A DNA stretch of 64,000 nt from Granulicella sibirica (GCF_004115155.1 NZ_RDSM01000001.1:1674001-1738000), one strand, 5' to 3'; shown: positions 9,620 through 18,204, counted from the first letter of the stretch. The notes: generated by a model not told the origin, from the sequence alone. Numbers and translations: made by a program.

Positions 9620-9741
9620 TTCGATGGCTCGAAAGAGCCCACCTGCACTTGCTCGAAGTGGTCTCAAGGGAACACGCAGTTCCGTTCTACCCTCGCTGTG
9701 TGACGCATTGCCCTCAGAAATGCAAACCCGGAAGTAGGCTT

Positions 9742-10869
9742 ATGGCAAGTACACATGCACTCTTTACTCCAGTTCAGCTCGGTCAGCTAACCCTTAAGCA
9801 CCGTGTGATCATGGCGCCTCTCACGCGATCACGGTCGGTGCAGCCCGACTCTGTTCCCGGCGATCTCATGCGCAGGTACTACGAACAGCGCGCATCGGAC
9901 GGTGGCCTCATCATCTCTGAAGCAACAAACATTTCGCTCACCAGTCGCGGCTGGCTGGGAGCGCCAGGTCTTTACTCAGACCAACAGGTCCTGGGATGGA
10001 AGTCCGTCACGGCAGCCGTGCACGCAAAGGGCGGGCACATGTTCGCGCAATTGTGGCACACAGGCCGCTCGTCGCATGTCGCCATGACAGGTGGAGCGGA
10101 GCCTGTCAGCGCTTCCGTCGATGCTGCGTATTGGCAGCATCCCAGCCATCTCGTCTCCATCCCCGGTGGATGGGTACAGCCCTCACCGCATCGTGCACTG
10201 TCCGTCGTAGAGATTGCAGCAATCGTGCAGGACTACCGCCGCGCCGCACAGCGCGCCATGGACGCCGGTTTCGACGGAGTGGAAGTACATGCCGCGAATG
10301 GCTACTTCATCGACCAGTTCCTGCAAAACGGCAGCAACAAACGCGCGGACGAATACGGCGGCTCGCTCCAGAATCGCTACCGCATCCTGTCGGAGGTCGT
10401 TCAGGAACTTGTCTCCGTATGGGGCGCAGGGCGCGTTGCCGTGAGGCTTGGCCCCGGCGGCACATTCAACGGCATGTCTGACTCTGATCCGCTCGCCCTG
10501 TTTTCGTATATCGCGGAACAGTTGAACACCTTCGATCTTGCGTACCTTCATCTCATCGAACCTCGTGTTGCGGGTGGTTACACCACCCGTCCGGAAGACG
10601 GCGCGGTTGCAGCGAAGCAGCTGCGGCCCATCTTCAAGGGCAGTCTGGTCGCGGCGGGCGGGTTTGAGGCAGACACTGCCGACGCTGCGATCACAGGTAG
10701 ACTGCTGGATGCAGTTGCCTTCGGCCGGCACTTTGTGTCCAATCCCGACCTGGTGAGCCGCATGCGCGAGCATCTGCCCTTGAACGATTACGACCGGGAT
10801 ACCTTCTACACCTTCGACGCGCGGGGCTATACGGACTACCCCGCATACAAAGCAATGTTGAGCGCTTGA
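9742..10869 (+). CDS. Alkene reductase, Old Yellow Enzyme family (first copy)
   Basis: FMN-dependent ene-reductase of about 375 aa that uses NAD(P)H to reduce activated C=C bonds. The start at ATG 9742 is chosen because GGAAGTAGG lies just upstream and the protein then begins like the family (LFTPVQLGQLTLKHRVIMAPLTRSR). Active-site residues are complete: H183 and N186 in VEVHAANGYF, and Y188 as proton donor. FMN-binding elements WHTGR, AVRLGPGG and VAFGRHFVSNPDL are present. It is the first gene of a same-strand run reaching 17277, with 24 bases to the next gene. Compare the second copy at 14093-15238, which has lost the H/N pair. Confidence 0.92.
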   Translation: MASTHALFTPVQLGQLTLKHRVIMAPLTRSRSVQPDSVPGDLMRRYYEQRASDGGLIISEATNISLTSRGWLGAPGLYSDQQVLGWKSVTAAVHAKGGHMFAQLWHTGRSSHVAMTGGAEPVSASVDAAYWQHPSHLVSIPGGWVQPSPHRALSVVEIAAIVQDYRRAAQRAMDAGFDGVEVHAANGYFIDQFLQNGSNKRADEYGGSLQNRYRILSEVVQELVSVWGAGRVAVRLGPGGTFNGMSDSDPLALFSYIAEQLNTFDLAYLHLIEPRVAGGYTTRPEDGAVAAKQLRPIFKGSLVAAGGFEADTADAAITGRLLDAVAFGRHFVSNPDLVSRMREHLPLNDYDRDTFYTFDARGYTDYPAYKAMLSA

Positions 10870-10893
10870 GATCTGTACCCAGGGAGAAATGAA

Positions 10894-11589
10894 ATGAACA
10901 AGAAACTGAACATCATGCTCGTACATGGCGCGTGGGCCGATGGCACATGCTGGAGCAAGGTCGTCCTTCTGCTGCAGGCAAAGGGCTACACCGTCACCGC
11001 GGCGCAGATACCCTTGACGTCTTTGGAGAACGACATCGACGTGACACGCCGCCTGCTCGTGGACCAACCTGAGCCTACGGTTCTGGTCGGTCACTCCTAC
11101 GGCGGAGCCGTCATCACGGGCGCAGCCACGGCAACGCCGCAGGTGAAGGCGCTGGTCTACATCACTGCGTTTGGTCTCGATGAAGGCGAGAGTCTTGAGT
11201 CTCTCTCCAAAGAAGGCCCACCATCGCCGGGCTCCACTGCCATTGAGCCGGACACGCAGGGCTTCCTGTGGATCAACCGGGACAAGTTCCATGACGCCTT
11301 CGCCGGAGGCGCTTCCGACGAGGAGGCTGCAGTGATGGCCGCCGTGCAGAAGCCGCTAAGCTTCGAGGCCTTCAGCGGCAAAGAAACTGCTCCTGCCTGG
11401 AAGACCATCCCGTCGTGGTACCTGGTATGCACTGACGACAGGATGATTCCTCCTCCAGCTCAAACGTTCCTTGCAAAACGCATGGGCGCGACCGTGCGGT
11501 CCGTTGCATCGAGCCACTGCCCCTTCATGTCACACCCGCAGGACGTCGCAGACATCATCCTGCTGGCAGCTGACTCGTTGATCCAGTAA
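10894..11589 (+). CDS. Cytoplasmic alpha/beta hydrolase
   Basis: 231 aa without a signal peptide. Oxyanion motif HGAWADGTCW (residues 11-20), nucleophile S68 in GHSYGG, a possible acid in CTDDRMIPP and the histidine in SSHCPFMSHP. It closely resembles the exported hydrolase at 4497-5300, so the two are paralogues placed on either side of the kinase/regulator pair. GGGAGAAATG before the ATG is a good ribosome site. Its position between an ene-reductase and an NmrA-like protein suggests ester or lactone hydrolysis in the same catabolic or detoxification route (inference). Confidence 0.85.
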   Translation: MNKKLNIMLVHGAWADGTCWSKVVLLLQAKGYTVTAAQIPLTSLENDIDVTRRLLVDQPEPTVLVGHSYGGAVITGAATATPQVKALVYITAFGLDEGESLESLSKEGPPSPGSTAIEPDTQGFLWINRDKFHDAFAGGASDEEAAVMAAVQKPLSFEAFSGKETAPAWKTIPSWYLVCTDDRMIPPPAQTFLAKRMGATVRSVASSHCPFMSHPQDVADIILLAADSLIQ

Positions 11590-11675
11590 CCACAACCCCA
11601 CTCAGGACGCGGGCTCCGCTCTCGCGCGGAGAAAGTGGAGTCGCGCCCTCCAACGCATCGACAAAGGTGAACGCT

Positions 11676-12551
11676 ATGGCAACGAAGGCGAGAGTTCTTG
11701 TGATGGGCGCTACAGGGCAGGTCGGTGGCGCGCTGCTTCCTCTGCTAAGTGAGAAGTCCGATGTGGAGGTGATCGCAGCTGTGCGCAATCAAGCCAAGGC
11801 CGCGCATCTGTCTGTGCCAACAGTCCATCTTGACCTGGATGACTTCACCACCTTCGCGCCGGCACTGCGCGGTATCGACCGCATCTTCATGGCAACTGGC
11901 TACACCGTCGATATGCTTCGCCAGAGCAAAGATCTTGTGAACTGTGCGAAGCGGGCAGGCGTTCAGCAGATCGTGCATCTCGGTGCATGCGGCGACAACG
12001 ACACACGCGTGCCGCACTACGGATGGCACCAGTTTATTGAACGGTATATCGAGTGGTCGGGCATAACGTTCACCCACCTCCGCCCCGAAATCTTCATGCA
12101 AAACCTGCTTGGCTACGGCGGCGAAAGCTACGTCAAACAAGGCGTTATCAAGCACTACGTCGGCGCGGCAAAACTCAGTTGGGTCGATTGTGGTGACGTT
12201 GCAGCGGTTGCTGCAGAATGTCTCGCCGACCCCGCGAAGCATGCAGGCATGACCTATCGCATGGGCTATGAAGCCAAGACATACTACGACCTGGCTCAGA
12301 CGTTTACCGAAGTGTTGGGCCAGCGCTTCACGTATGAGCCTCAGTCACCGGCGGAATTCCTTCGCAATGTGCTCGCAGCGGGGGCGGAGCCGGCCTACAT
12401 GAAGTGCGTCTTCGACAGCTACACCGACTTCACGAATGGCGTGGACATCGGCGCGGATGAAGTCTTCGACAACTTGCCCAGTCTCATCGGGCGAAATCCG
12501 TCCACCCTGGCGGATTTTGCAAACAAACACGCAGAGCGTTTTCGTTACTAA
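11676..12551 (+). CDS. NmrA-like NAD(P)-binding protein
   Basis: About 291 aa. Rossmann motif GATGQVGG near residues 10-17 and the NmrA-like flow (VIAAVRNQ, DLDDFTTF, GIDRIFMATGYT, HLGACGD, HLRPEIFMQN). Members of this atypical short-chain dehydrogenase family act as redox sensors or as NAD(P)H:quinone/azo reductases. ATG 11676 is preferred over GTG 11667 because AAAGGTGA lies at a proper distance before it. The gene is within the OYE operon, 86 bases after the hydrolase and 25 before the Gal80-like gene. Its substrate cannot be read from the sequence. Confidence 0.82.
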   Translation: MATKARVLVMGATGQVGGALLPLLSEKSDVEVIAAVRNQAKAAHLSVPTVHLDLDDFTTFAPALRGIDRIFMATGYTVDMLRQSKDLVNCAKRAGVQQIVHLGACGDNDTRVPHYGWHQFIERYIEWSGITFTHLRPEIFMQNLLGYGGESYVKQGVIKHYVGAAKLSWVDCGDVAAVAAECLADPAKHAGMTYRMGYEAKTYYDLAQTFTEVLGQRFTYEPQSPAEFLRNVLAAGAEPAYMKCVFDSYTDFTNGVDIGADEVFDNLPSLIGRNPSTLADFANKHAERFRY

Positions 12552-12576
12552 CAGTGCCCTGGAAGTAGGAAGACTT

Positions 12577-13686
12577 ATGTCCGAACACAAACCAATTCGA
12601 GTGGGCCTCGTAGGCGTCGGAAACTGGGCGACCTACGGTCACATACCCGCACTCCAACTTCTCCCCCAGTACGAGATCGCAGCCGTGTGCAGCCGAAGCA
12701 TCGACAAGGCAACGGACACTGCGAAGAAGTTCGGCATTGAGCGTGCCGTTTCGCGAGTCGAAGACCTGGTGGCCTTGCCTGATGTTGACCTGGTGGCCGT
12801 TCTGTCGCCAGCGCCTCAACATGCCTGCATCGTCAAATCGGCAATCGCAGCGGGGAAAGACGTCTACTGTGAATGGCCTCTCACGACGAATACGAACGAC
12901 TCTGCACAACTTCTGCGTCTCGCCGAAGCCGCCGGAGTCAGGCATGTTGTCGGCCTGCAACGCACTCTGGGCGCCAGCTCGCAACATCTCTCGCAGCTCT
13001 TACAGGAACGATACATCGGCGATGTGCGGTCCGTGCACATGCACGTGAGCATGGACTCATTCGGTCCGACTCGTTCAGCGTCTCTTGAGTGGACGCTGCC
13101 TGCGAAGAACTTCTCTCACGTGCTCTCGATTTATGGCGGACACTTCATGGACATGCTGTTCCATGCCATCGGACGTCCGGAATCACTTATCGCAATCGTC
13201 GAGACGCAGTTCCCAACACTCACCTTGACGCGCACCGGGGAGCAGCTCCCGAACGAAACGCCCGATGAGGTAATGGCGATGGGGCGGCTCGCAAACGGAG
13301 GTCTGTTCCAGATCCACATTGAAGGCGGCAAACAGAACCTGTCCGGTCTGCGGATCGAGATCACCGGCACCGAGGGCGACTTGAAGGTCTTCAATGACAG
13401 GGCGTTTGTCACGAAGCGTCACGACGTAATCGAAGCCGCTCTGGGAGACAAAGGCGCATGGGCATCGCTTCTCCTGCCTTCCTCCACGATCCAAATTCCG
13501 CGCTCCGATCTGGACGTGAGCATACAGGATCTCGCGCAGCTTTATGCGGCTTTCGCGTCCGATAAGCAGACCGGAGCAACGACCGTCCGGACCTTCGCTC
13601 ACGCAGTGGAATTACATCGCCTGATCGACGCAATCAACGAATCTTCTCTCACTAAGACAACAGTTTCACTGATGGGGCAACGATGA
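12577..13686 (+). CDS. Gfo/Idh/MocA-family protein, Gal80-like
   Basis: 369 aa from ATG 12577, preceded by GGAAGTAGGAAG. The N-terminal Rossmann domain has GLVGVGNW. The usual catalytic EKP motif reads EWP here (E99-W100-P101), so the lysine is replaced by tryptophan. The C-terminal half follows the Gal80-type pattern (LQRTLGASS, YIGDVRSV, GGHFMDML, IEITGTEGDLKVF). The Gal80 group binds NAD(P) but is known in yeast for regulation rather than catalysis, so this protein may not be a classical oxidoreductase. It overlaps the next gene by four bases (ATGA), which marks tight operon organisation. Confidence 0.82.
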   Translation: MSEHKPIRVGLVGVGNWATYGHIPALQLLPQYEIAAVCSRSIDKATDTAKKFGIERAVSRVEDLVALPDVDLVAVLSPAPQHACIVKSAIAAGKDVYCEWPLTTNTNDSAQLLRLAEAAGVRHVVGLQRTLGASSQHLSQLLQERYIGDVRSVHMHVSMDSFGPTRSASLEWTLPAKNFSHVLSIYGGHFMDMLFHAIGRPESLIAIVETQFPTLTLTRTGEQLPNETPDEVMAMGRLANGGLFQIHIEGGKQNLSGLRIEITGTEGDLKVFNDRAFVTKRHDVIEAALGDKGAWASLLLPSSTIQIPRSDLDVSIQDLAQLYAAFASDKQTGATTVRTFAHAVELHRLIDAINESSLTKTTVSLMGQR

Positions 13687-14096
13687 AACCGACACTCGCA
13701 GAAACAAATCGCGCACTTGTTCTCGAAGCCTTCGACACACTCTTCAACAAGCGCGATTACGCGCGCGCAGAGACGCTGTGGTCACCGGAGTACATCCAGC
13801 ACAGTGCTCACATCGGTCCCGGCCGCGACGGGTTGCTGGACCTGACAAAGGCGCTGCCTACTACGCTTCGTTATGAAAATGCCGTAGCCGCAGCCGAAGG
13901 CGACTACGTCATTCTCCATGGTCGCTTCTCTGGTCACGGGCTTCCTCGGAACTGGATCGTCGCCGATATCGTGCTGGTAAAGGACGGACTTCTCGTGGAG
14001 CACTGGGACGTGATCCAGGACGAGGCCACGCATCTGGAATCGAAGAGCGGGCGGCCCATGTTTGGAACGGCGTTCGCCCCGGAGCCAGCGCAATGA
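13683..14096 (+). CDS. SnoaL/NTF2-like protein
   Basis: 137 aa with the cone-shaped SnoaL-like fold pattern: NRALVLEAFDTLFNKRDY, YIQHSAHIGPGRDGLLD, and GLLVEHWDVIQDEAT at the end. Members include polyketide cyclases, small isomerases and many uncharacterised proteins. The HxxHIGPGRDG and EHWDVIQ motifs are typical of the group found beside oxidoreductases in soil bacteria. The start overlaps the stop of the Gal80-like gene and its stop overlaps the start of the second OYE (ATGAC at 14093-14097), so all three are translationally coupled. Function is unknown; likely a small enzyme acting on a cyclic intermediate. Confidence 0.78.
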   Translation: MKPTLAETNRALVLEAFDTLFNKRDYARAETLWSPEYIQHSAHIGPGRDGLLDLTKALPTTLRYENAVAAAEGDYVILHGRFSGHGLPRNWIVADIVLVKDGLLVEHWDVIQDEATHLESKSGRPMFGTAFAPEPAQ

Positions 14097-15238
14097 CAAC
14101 CCTTACACAAAACCCTCGTCTGCTGTTGGAACCGTTTCGTTTCGGCGACCTTACGCTTTCCAATCGCATTGTGATGGCGCCGCTTACGCGTATGCGTGCG
14201 CCGGCCGCTGGGGCAGTACCGAACGCGCTCATGCGCGAGTACTACCAGCAGCGGGCATCTGCCGGACTCATCATTACTGAGGGCACGTTCGTCAGCGATC
14301 AGGCGCGAGGGTGGTTCGGCGCGCCAGGGGTCTACACCGAGGAGCATCGTAAGGGATGGCAATCCATCACCGATGCAGTTCACGCAGAGGGCAGCCGCAT
14401 CATCGTGCAGTTGTGGCACCAGGGGGCCGTCTCAAATAAGGCCCTGGTCGGCACGGGACGCGGGCCGCTCGGTCCGTCAGCGGTGGACCCAGAGCAACTC
14501 GTTCACACCGGCTATAACAATACGGAGCTGACATCGGTTCCTGAAGCGATGACGCTGGACGACATCCGACAGACCGTTGCGGACTTCCGGCATGCTTCAC
14601 AGGTAGCACGCGACGCGGGCTTTGATGGCGTGCAGATACAAGGCGGCTTCGTCTATCTCTTTCAACAATTCCTGCAGCAGAATCTGAATCTGCGAACAGA
14701 TGCATACGGGGGGTCGATCGAGAATCGCGCGCGGCTTCTGTTTGAGGTGATTGAAGCAGTGCTCGAGGTCTGGCCGTCGCAGCGCGTCGGCGTCAAGGCC
14801 GGGCCGATGATGCCTGAGCGTGGCGGCTTCCGCTCGGGGTCTTCGACACTGTCCACATCCGAATACATCTATCGCCGCCTTAATGACTATGGCCTTTCTC
14901 ACCTGATGGTGATGCGGCAACTTGCGGACCTCAAGGGCACGCCGCTTCAGCCGCTTGCGGGTGATGACGTTCTCCATCGCATAGGGAAGCTGTACGAGGG
15001 AACGCGGATCATCAACGCTGGCATCAGTGCGACGCACGCGGAGGAGCTGCTGCAGCAGGGGCTGGGTGAACTCGCTGCGTTCGGACGCGACTACATCGCG
15101 AACCCCGACCTCGTGGAACGTATCCGCGTCCATGCCCCGCTCAATGAACAGCGTCCAGAGGGCTATTACGGGGCAACGAGCTCCGGATACACGGACTATC
15201 CCAGGCTGGGGCAGATCGTCGAGGTGCAGTATGTGTGA
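14093..15238 (+). CDS. OYE-family protein with altered active site (second copy)
   Basis: 381 aa, same fold and numbering as the first OYE copy: IVMAPLTRMRA, FGAPGVYTEEH, DAYGGSIENRARLL and AAFGRDYIANPDL are present. The substrate-binding His/Asn pair is missing. The segment that reads VEVHAANGY in the first copy reads VQIQGGFVY here, giving Q183 and F186 instead of H and N, while Y188 is kept. The FMN-contacting AVRLGPGG became GVKAGPMM and WHTGR became WHQGA. The DNA was checked codon by codon and the frame is clean. The protein may bind FMN but use another substrate, or have a non-catalytic role. It is coupled to the neighbours at both ends. Confidence 0.85.
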   Translation: MTTLTQNPRLLLEPFRFGDLTLSNRIVMAPLTRMRAPAAGAVPNALMREYYQQRASAGLIITEGTFVSDQARGWFGAPGVYTEEHRKGWQSITDAVHAEGSRIIVQLWHQGAVSNKALVGTGRGPLGPSAVDPEQLVHTGYNNTELTSVPEAMTLDDIRQTVADFRHASQVARDAGFDGVQIQGGFVYLFQQFLQQNLNLRTDAYGGSIENRARLLFEVIEAVLEVWPSQRVGVKAGPMMPERGGFRSGSSTLSTSEYIYRRLNDYGLSHLMVMRQLADLKGTPLQPLAGDDVLHRIGKLYEGTRIINAGISATHAEELLQQGLGELAAFGRDYIANPDLVERIRVHAPLNEQRPEGYYGATSSGYTDYPRLGQIVEVQYV

Positions 15239-15761
15239 CTTTGACTGTGTCGGCACAGTCGGCTTCTTTCGTGAGCGTCACAGGATCGAATCCGCGACGA
15301 CGCGTAAGGTGCTCCATGCAATGACGCCCGAGATGCTTGAGTATCGGGCTCACCCGGCATCGTCAACAGTCGGTGTCATCGCGTGGACCATCGTCCGTTG
15401 TCTTCGCATTTGCAATCAACTCACGGGTCATCCTCTCGCTGAGGTGCCGCGCGATCCCCACCCGGCCTACGCGGAGCTACTCACAGCGTTCGATCGAGCG
15501 ACGCAGGAGTTGACCGTCGCCCTTCTTGTGATGGCGCAGAAGGAATGGGAGACGGACCGCGTCGTTATGGCAGGCCCGCGCGTCTTGCTGGATCAGCCAC
15601 TCGGTCAAATCTTCTGGCTGTTTCATGCCGACGCTATTCATCACCGCGGACAAATCTCAGTGTTCTTACGGCCGTTTGGAATAAAGGTCCCATCGATTTA
15701 TGGACCTTCCGGCGACTGCCAACCACAGGTGTCAATCAACCGCGAAGGAGCACAGCTATGA
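15231..15761 (+). CDS. DinB-like four-helix protein
   Basis: 176 aa, ATG 15231 overlapping the end of the second OYE gene (TATGTGTGA). DinB/YfiT-like features: a start-of-bundle segment with H (EYRAHPASSTVGVIAWTIVR), and near the end LFHADAIHHRGQISVFLRPFG, which carries the metal-binding histidines of the family, then VPSIYGPSGD. DinB-like proteins form metal-dependent four-helix bundles, and some act as thiol transferases (bacillithiol or mycothiol dependent). That role would fit a detoxification operon, but the thiol used is unknown. Its last codons overlap the start of the SDR gene. Confidence 0.75.
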   Translation: MCDFDCVGTVGFFRERHRIESATTRKVLHAMTPEMLEYRAHPASSTVGVIAWTIVRCLRICNQLTGHPLAEVPRDPHPAYAELLTAFDRATQELTVALLVMAQKEWETDRVVMAGPRVLLDQPLGQIFWLFHADAIHHRGQISVFLRPFGIKVPSIYGPSGDCQPQVSINREGAQL

Positions 15762-16510
15762 AGCTGGAAGGAAATACGATCTTTATCACGGGCGGCGGCT
15801 CCGGCATTGGACGGGCACTCGCTGAAGCACTCCATGGACGCGGAAACAAAGTCATCATCTCTGGCCGCCGCAAGGGGCATCTGGAAAAGGCGGTTGAAGC
15901 AAACCCAGGCATGGACTTCATTGAAGTGGATGTCACCGATCCGGCGAGCATCCAGAACGCGGCCCAGGAACTGATTGCGAAATACCCGAAGCTGAACGTC
16001 CTCATCAATAACGCGGGCATCATGCAGATCGATGATGCAAGTACTGCCCTTGATGACGACCTCATCACATCGACCATCACGACCAACCTTGTTGGCCCGA
16101 TTCGGCTCACCGCGGCATTGATCGAGCACCTGAAGCAGCAAGACTCAGCTGCCGTCATGATCGTGTCATCAGTGCTGGGGTTCACACCCATGGCGATGAC
16201 GGCTGTGTACTCGTCCACGAAAGCCGCTCTTCATTCCTACGCGCAGTCTCTTCGCTTCAAGCTGCGGCACAGTTCGGTGTCGGTGCTTGAGATCATTCCG
16301 CCCTGGGTCCAGACAGAGTTGCTCAACAGCAGCGAAGAGCCTCGTGCCATGCCGCTGCATGAGTTCCTGGAGGGAACGCTGGATGTACTCGCCACGGAAG
16401 CCAACGAGATCATGGTCCCGCGAGCCAGGTTCTTGAGGGGCCAGGTCGGCCTCGAAGAATCGGCATTCGTCACATCGTTCAACGAACAACTCGAGACGCC
16501 GCAAGTCTAG
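15758..16510 (+). CDS. Short-chain dehydrogenase/reductase (DltE-like)
   Basis: 250 aa classical SDR. The start ATG 15758 has GAAGGAG seven bases upstream. Visible motifs: cofactor loop TGGGSGIG (11-18), NNAG (84-87), catalytic S137/138 in VSSV, and Y151/K155 in YSSTK. The sequence resembles the group often named DltE, which is unrelated to D-alanylation in most genomes. NADPH preference is suggested by basic residues after the second strand (SGRRKG). The gene overlaps the DinB-like gene by four bases and is followed after 50 bases by the last gene of the operon. Substrate not predictable. Confidence 0.88.
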   Translation: MKLEGNTIFITGGGSGIGRALAEALHGRGNKVIISGRRKGHLEKAVEANPGMDFIEVDVTDPASIQNAAQELIAKYPKLNVLINNAGIMQIDDASTALDDDLITSTITTNLVGPIRLTAALIEHLKQQDSAAVMIVSSVLGFTPMAMTAVYSSTKAALHSYAQSLRFKLRHSSVSVLEIIPPWVQTELLNSSEEPRAMPLHEFLEGTLDVLATEANEIMVPRARFLRGQVGLEESAFVTSFNEQLETPQV

Positions 16511-16560
16511 GCTGTGTGCACTCGCAGTCACCAACTCCAACCCGGTAACCGGAGGATGTT

Positions 16561-17277
16561 ATGAACGACCTATTGCAACTCGCAGTCGACGCACACGGTG
16601 GTTTGAAGCGTTGGAAACAGATCAGTTCCATTACAGTCGCCGCATCGCTCACAGGGGCGATCTGGTTCGTTAAGAGCCAGGGCGACTACCTGAAGGACAT
16701 TGTGATGACGGTTGATACGACAAAGGAGCGCCTTGTCACCGATTTTCCAAGGCAGAACAAGCGGTTCATCTTTGAACCAAAGCGCATGGTCATGGAGCGC
16801 CGCGACGGCACACTCCTTCAGGAGCGCATGAATCCTGAAGAGATTTTTATCGGCCAGTCACGTGAGACGCCATGGGACGATCTGCAGGTCGCTTACTTCC
16901 AGGGCGAGGCTCTCTGGACTTACCTGAATACGCCCTTCCTGTACACCGAGCCAGGGTTTGTAACGGACGAGATCGCTTCCATCGAGGTGGATGGCGAGCA
17001 ATGGCGCCGGCTCAAGATCACATTCCCCGACACCATCAAGAGTCATACGCGGGAACAGATTTCCTGCTTCGGGCCGGATGGCCTCCTGCGGCGCCACGAC
17101 TACACCGTGGATATCCTCGATGGGGCCACGGGATTGAACTACGCGTCTGACTACCGCGATGTGGAAGGCATCATCATCCCGACAAAGCGCAGGATCTATG
17201 CCTACGAGGGTGACTACCAGCGTGTGCCCGAACCTTTGCTGGTGAGGATCGACATGGCCGACATCACAATTCGCTAA
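16561..17277 (+). CDS. Conserved protein of unknown function, last gene of OYE operon
   Basis: 238 aa without a signal peptide. It starts AVDAHGGLKRWKQISSI, a beginning shared with LolA/LolB-like beta-barrel half-shell proteins of bacteroidetes and acidobacteria, and is rich in short beta strands (IWFVKSQG, YLKDIVMTVDT, RLVTDF, GEQWRRLKITFPDTI). That suggests a hydrophobic-ligand-binding fold, but I cannot assign the family with certainty. GGAGG lies just before the ATG. The stop overlaps by four bases the stop of the convergent HNH gene. Confidence 0.65.
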   Translation: MNDLLQLAVDAHGGLKRWKQISSITVAASLTGAIWFVKSQGDYLKDIVMTVDTTKERLVTDFPRQNKRFIFEPKRMVMERRDGTLLQERMNPEEIFIGQSRETPWDDLQVAYFQGEALWTYLNTPFLYTEPGFVTDEIASIEVDGEQWRRLKITFPDTIKSHTREQISCFGPDGLLRRHDYTVDILDGATGLNYASDYRDVEGIIIPTKRRIYAYEGDYQRVPEPLLVRIDMADITIR

Positions 17278-17804
17278 TAAGTCAGCCGGCCGCTTCTGGG
17301 CCTGGCAGAACGGACAAGGGAACCACGTTGAAGCTTTCCGCGTTTTTCAAACCTCTGCAGCTCGGCAGCACAACGTCCGTCGTCGAAGAGATGTAGCGTT
17401 TCACGAACTTCTTCGCGAATGTTGAAGTTTAGAAACGTCTGCTCTTTTGCTTCAGGGTGTTGCTCCCGCCAGAGTGTGCGAAGAAGCTCGGGCCATTCGT
17501 TCTCTAGGAACTGCGTGCGGCCAACCTTAGCGTGACAAGGGAGGCAGAGCGTAATCATAAGCTTGGGATCGTTGTTGCCAGGCATACGATGATGAACTGC
17601 CACGGAGCGCTTTCCCCGCTTTAACGTTGCGCAATCGGGGATACGACATCTATAGCCATCACGAGCCAGAACTTCTTCGCGATGACCGCCGAAGTATTCC
17701 TCATCTTGGCGCTTAAGCGTGTAGCAGGTCGAGCAAAGGCCCAGCGCAAGGATCTTCTCATTGCCGCACGGGCAGCACAGCGACAGCTGCTTGAGGCCTG
17801 CCAT
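17274..17804 (-). CDS. HNH endonuclease
   Basis: 176 aa. Three cysteine groups precede and frame the nuclease core: CCPCGNEK...CSTC at the N terminus, CRIPDC in the middle and LCLPCHAK after the histidines. The catalytic segment is VAVHHRMPGNNDPKLMITLCLPCH, an HNH motif with zinc-binding cysteines. A four-cysteine N-terminal ribbon plus HNH is common in stand-alone homing-like nucleases and phage/mobile-element nucleases. It is the second gene of a two-gene unit with 17809-18123 and faces the OYE operon tail. A decayed copy is at 37-400. Confidence 0.85.
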   Translation of the reverse strand: MAGLKQLSLCCPCGNEKILALGLCSTCYTLKRQDEEYFGGHREEVLARDGYRCRIPDCATLKRGKRSVAVHHRMPGNNDPKLMITLCLPCHAKVGRTQFLENEWPELLRTLWREQHPEAKEQTFLNFNIREEVRETLHLFDDGRCAAELQRFEKRGKLQRGSLVRSARPRSGRLTY

Positions 17805-17808
17805 TTAG

Positions 17809-18123
17809 CTACATCACCCGTTGCGGCACATCATGTACAACCTCGACATCGACCATCCACCCATGGATCAAGAAGCACTGCCCGTCATCGCAGCGCACGG
17901 TGAACTCATCGGCAAGATCATAGTTTTCAGCAACGTCACTCACGAGCGTCCCGCCGATCACTTCGCCTTCAATCACCGTACCCTCACCGTCGACCAGAAC
18001 CCGCATCACATTCCTCCGCCCTTGAATCGCAACGCTCCACTCAATCCCATCACAAACGACCGTTTGCGACACGTCTTTTAGCTCGCTCAATTCGTTGAAC
18101 GAAACCGCGTAAAAACCTGTCAT
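17809..18123 (-). CDS. Small protein of unknown function upstream of HNH nuclease
   Basis: 104 aa, acidic, rich in valine and beta-forming residues (VVCDGIEWSVAIQG, VMRVLVDGEGTVIEGEVIGG). It has no membrane segment and no motif I recognise. It ends four bases before the HNH start, so the two are probably cotranscribed. The promoter lies in the 81-base gap shared with the divergent serine recombinase. A partner or regulatory role for the nuclease is only a guess from position. Confidence 0.6.
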   Translation of the reverse strand: MTGFYAVSFNELSELKDVSQTVVCDGIEWSVAIQGRRNVMRVLVDGEGTVIEGEVIGGTLVSDVAENYDLADEFTVRCDDGQCFLIHGWMVDVEVVHDVPQRVM

Positions 18124-18165
18124 AACTCAACGTCACAATCATACACTATCGACAACCGTTTGTGA
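18050..18165. repeat. Inverted 9-base pair of sites near the recombinase gene
   Basis: TCACAAACG at 18050-18058 recurs as its complement CGTTTGTGA at 18157-18165. The left copy is also the left half of a short palindrome (CAAACGACCGTTTG, 18053-18066). The right site lies just upstream of the serine recombinase start and between the two divergent genes, so an operator or recombination-site role is possible. The left one is inside coding sequence and could be chance. Confidence 0.25.
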
Positions 18166-18204
18166 CAGCTTTATTGCACTTCTGGGAGATTATCCGTTTA
18201 TGAT

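Noticed and set aside
10183..11292. A 369-codon - strand open frame across the first OYE and hydrolase genes
   Set aside because: It runs opposite to two genes with complete family motifs; the long frame is a GC-codon shadow.
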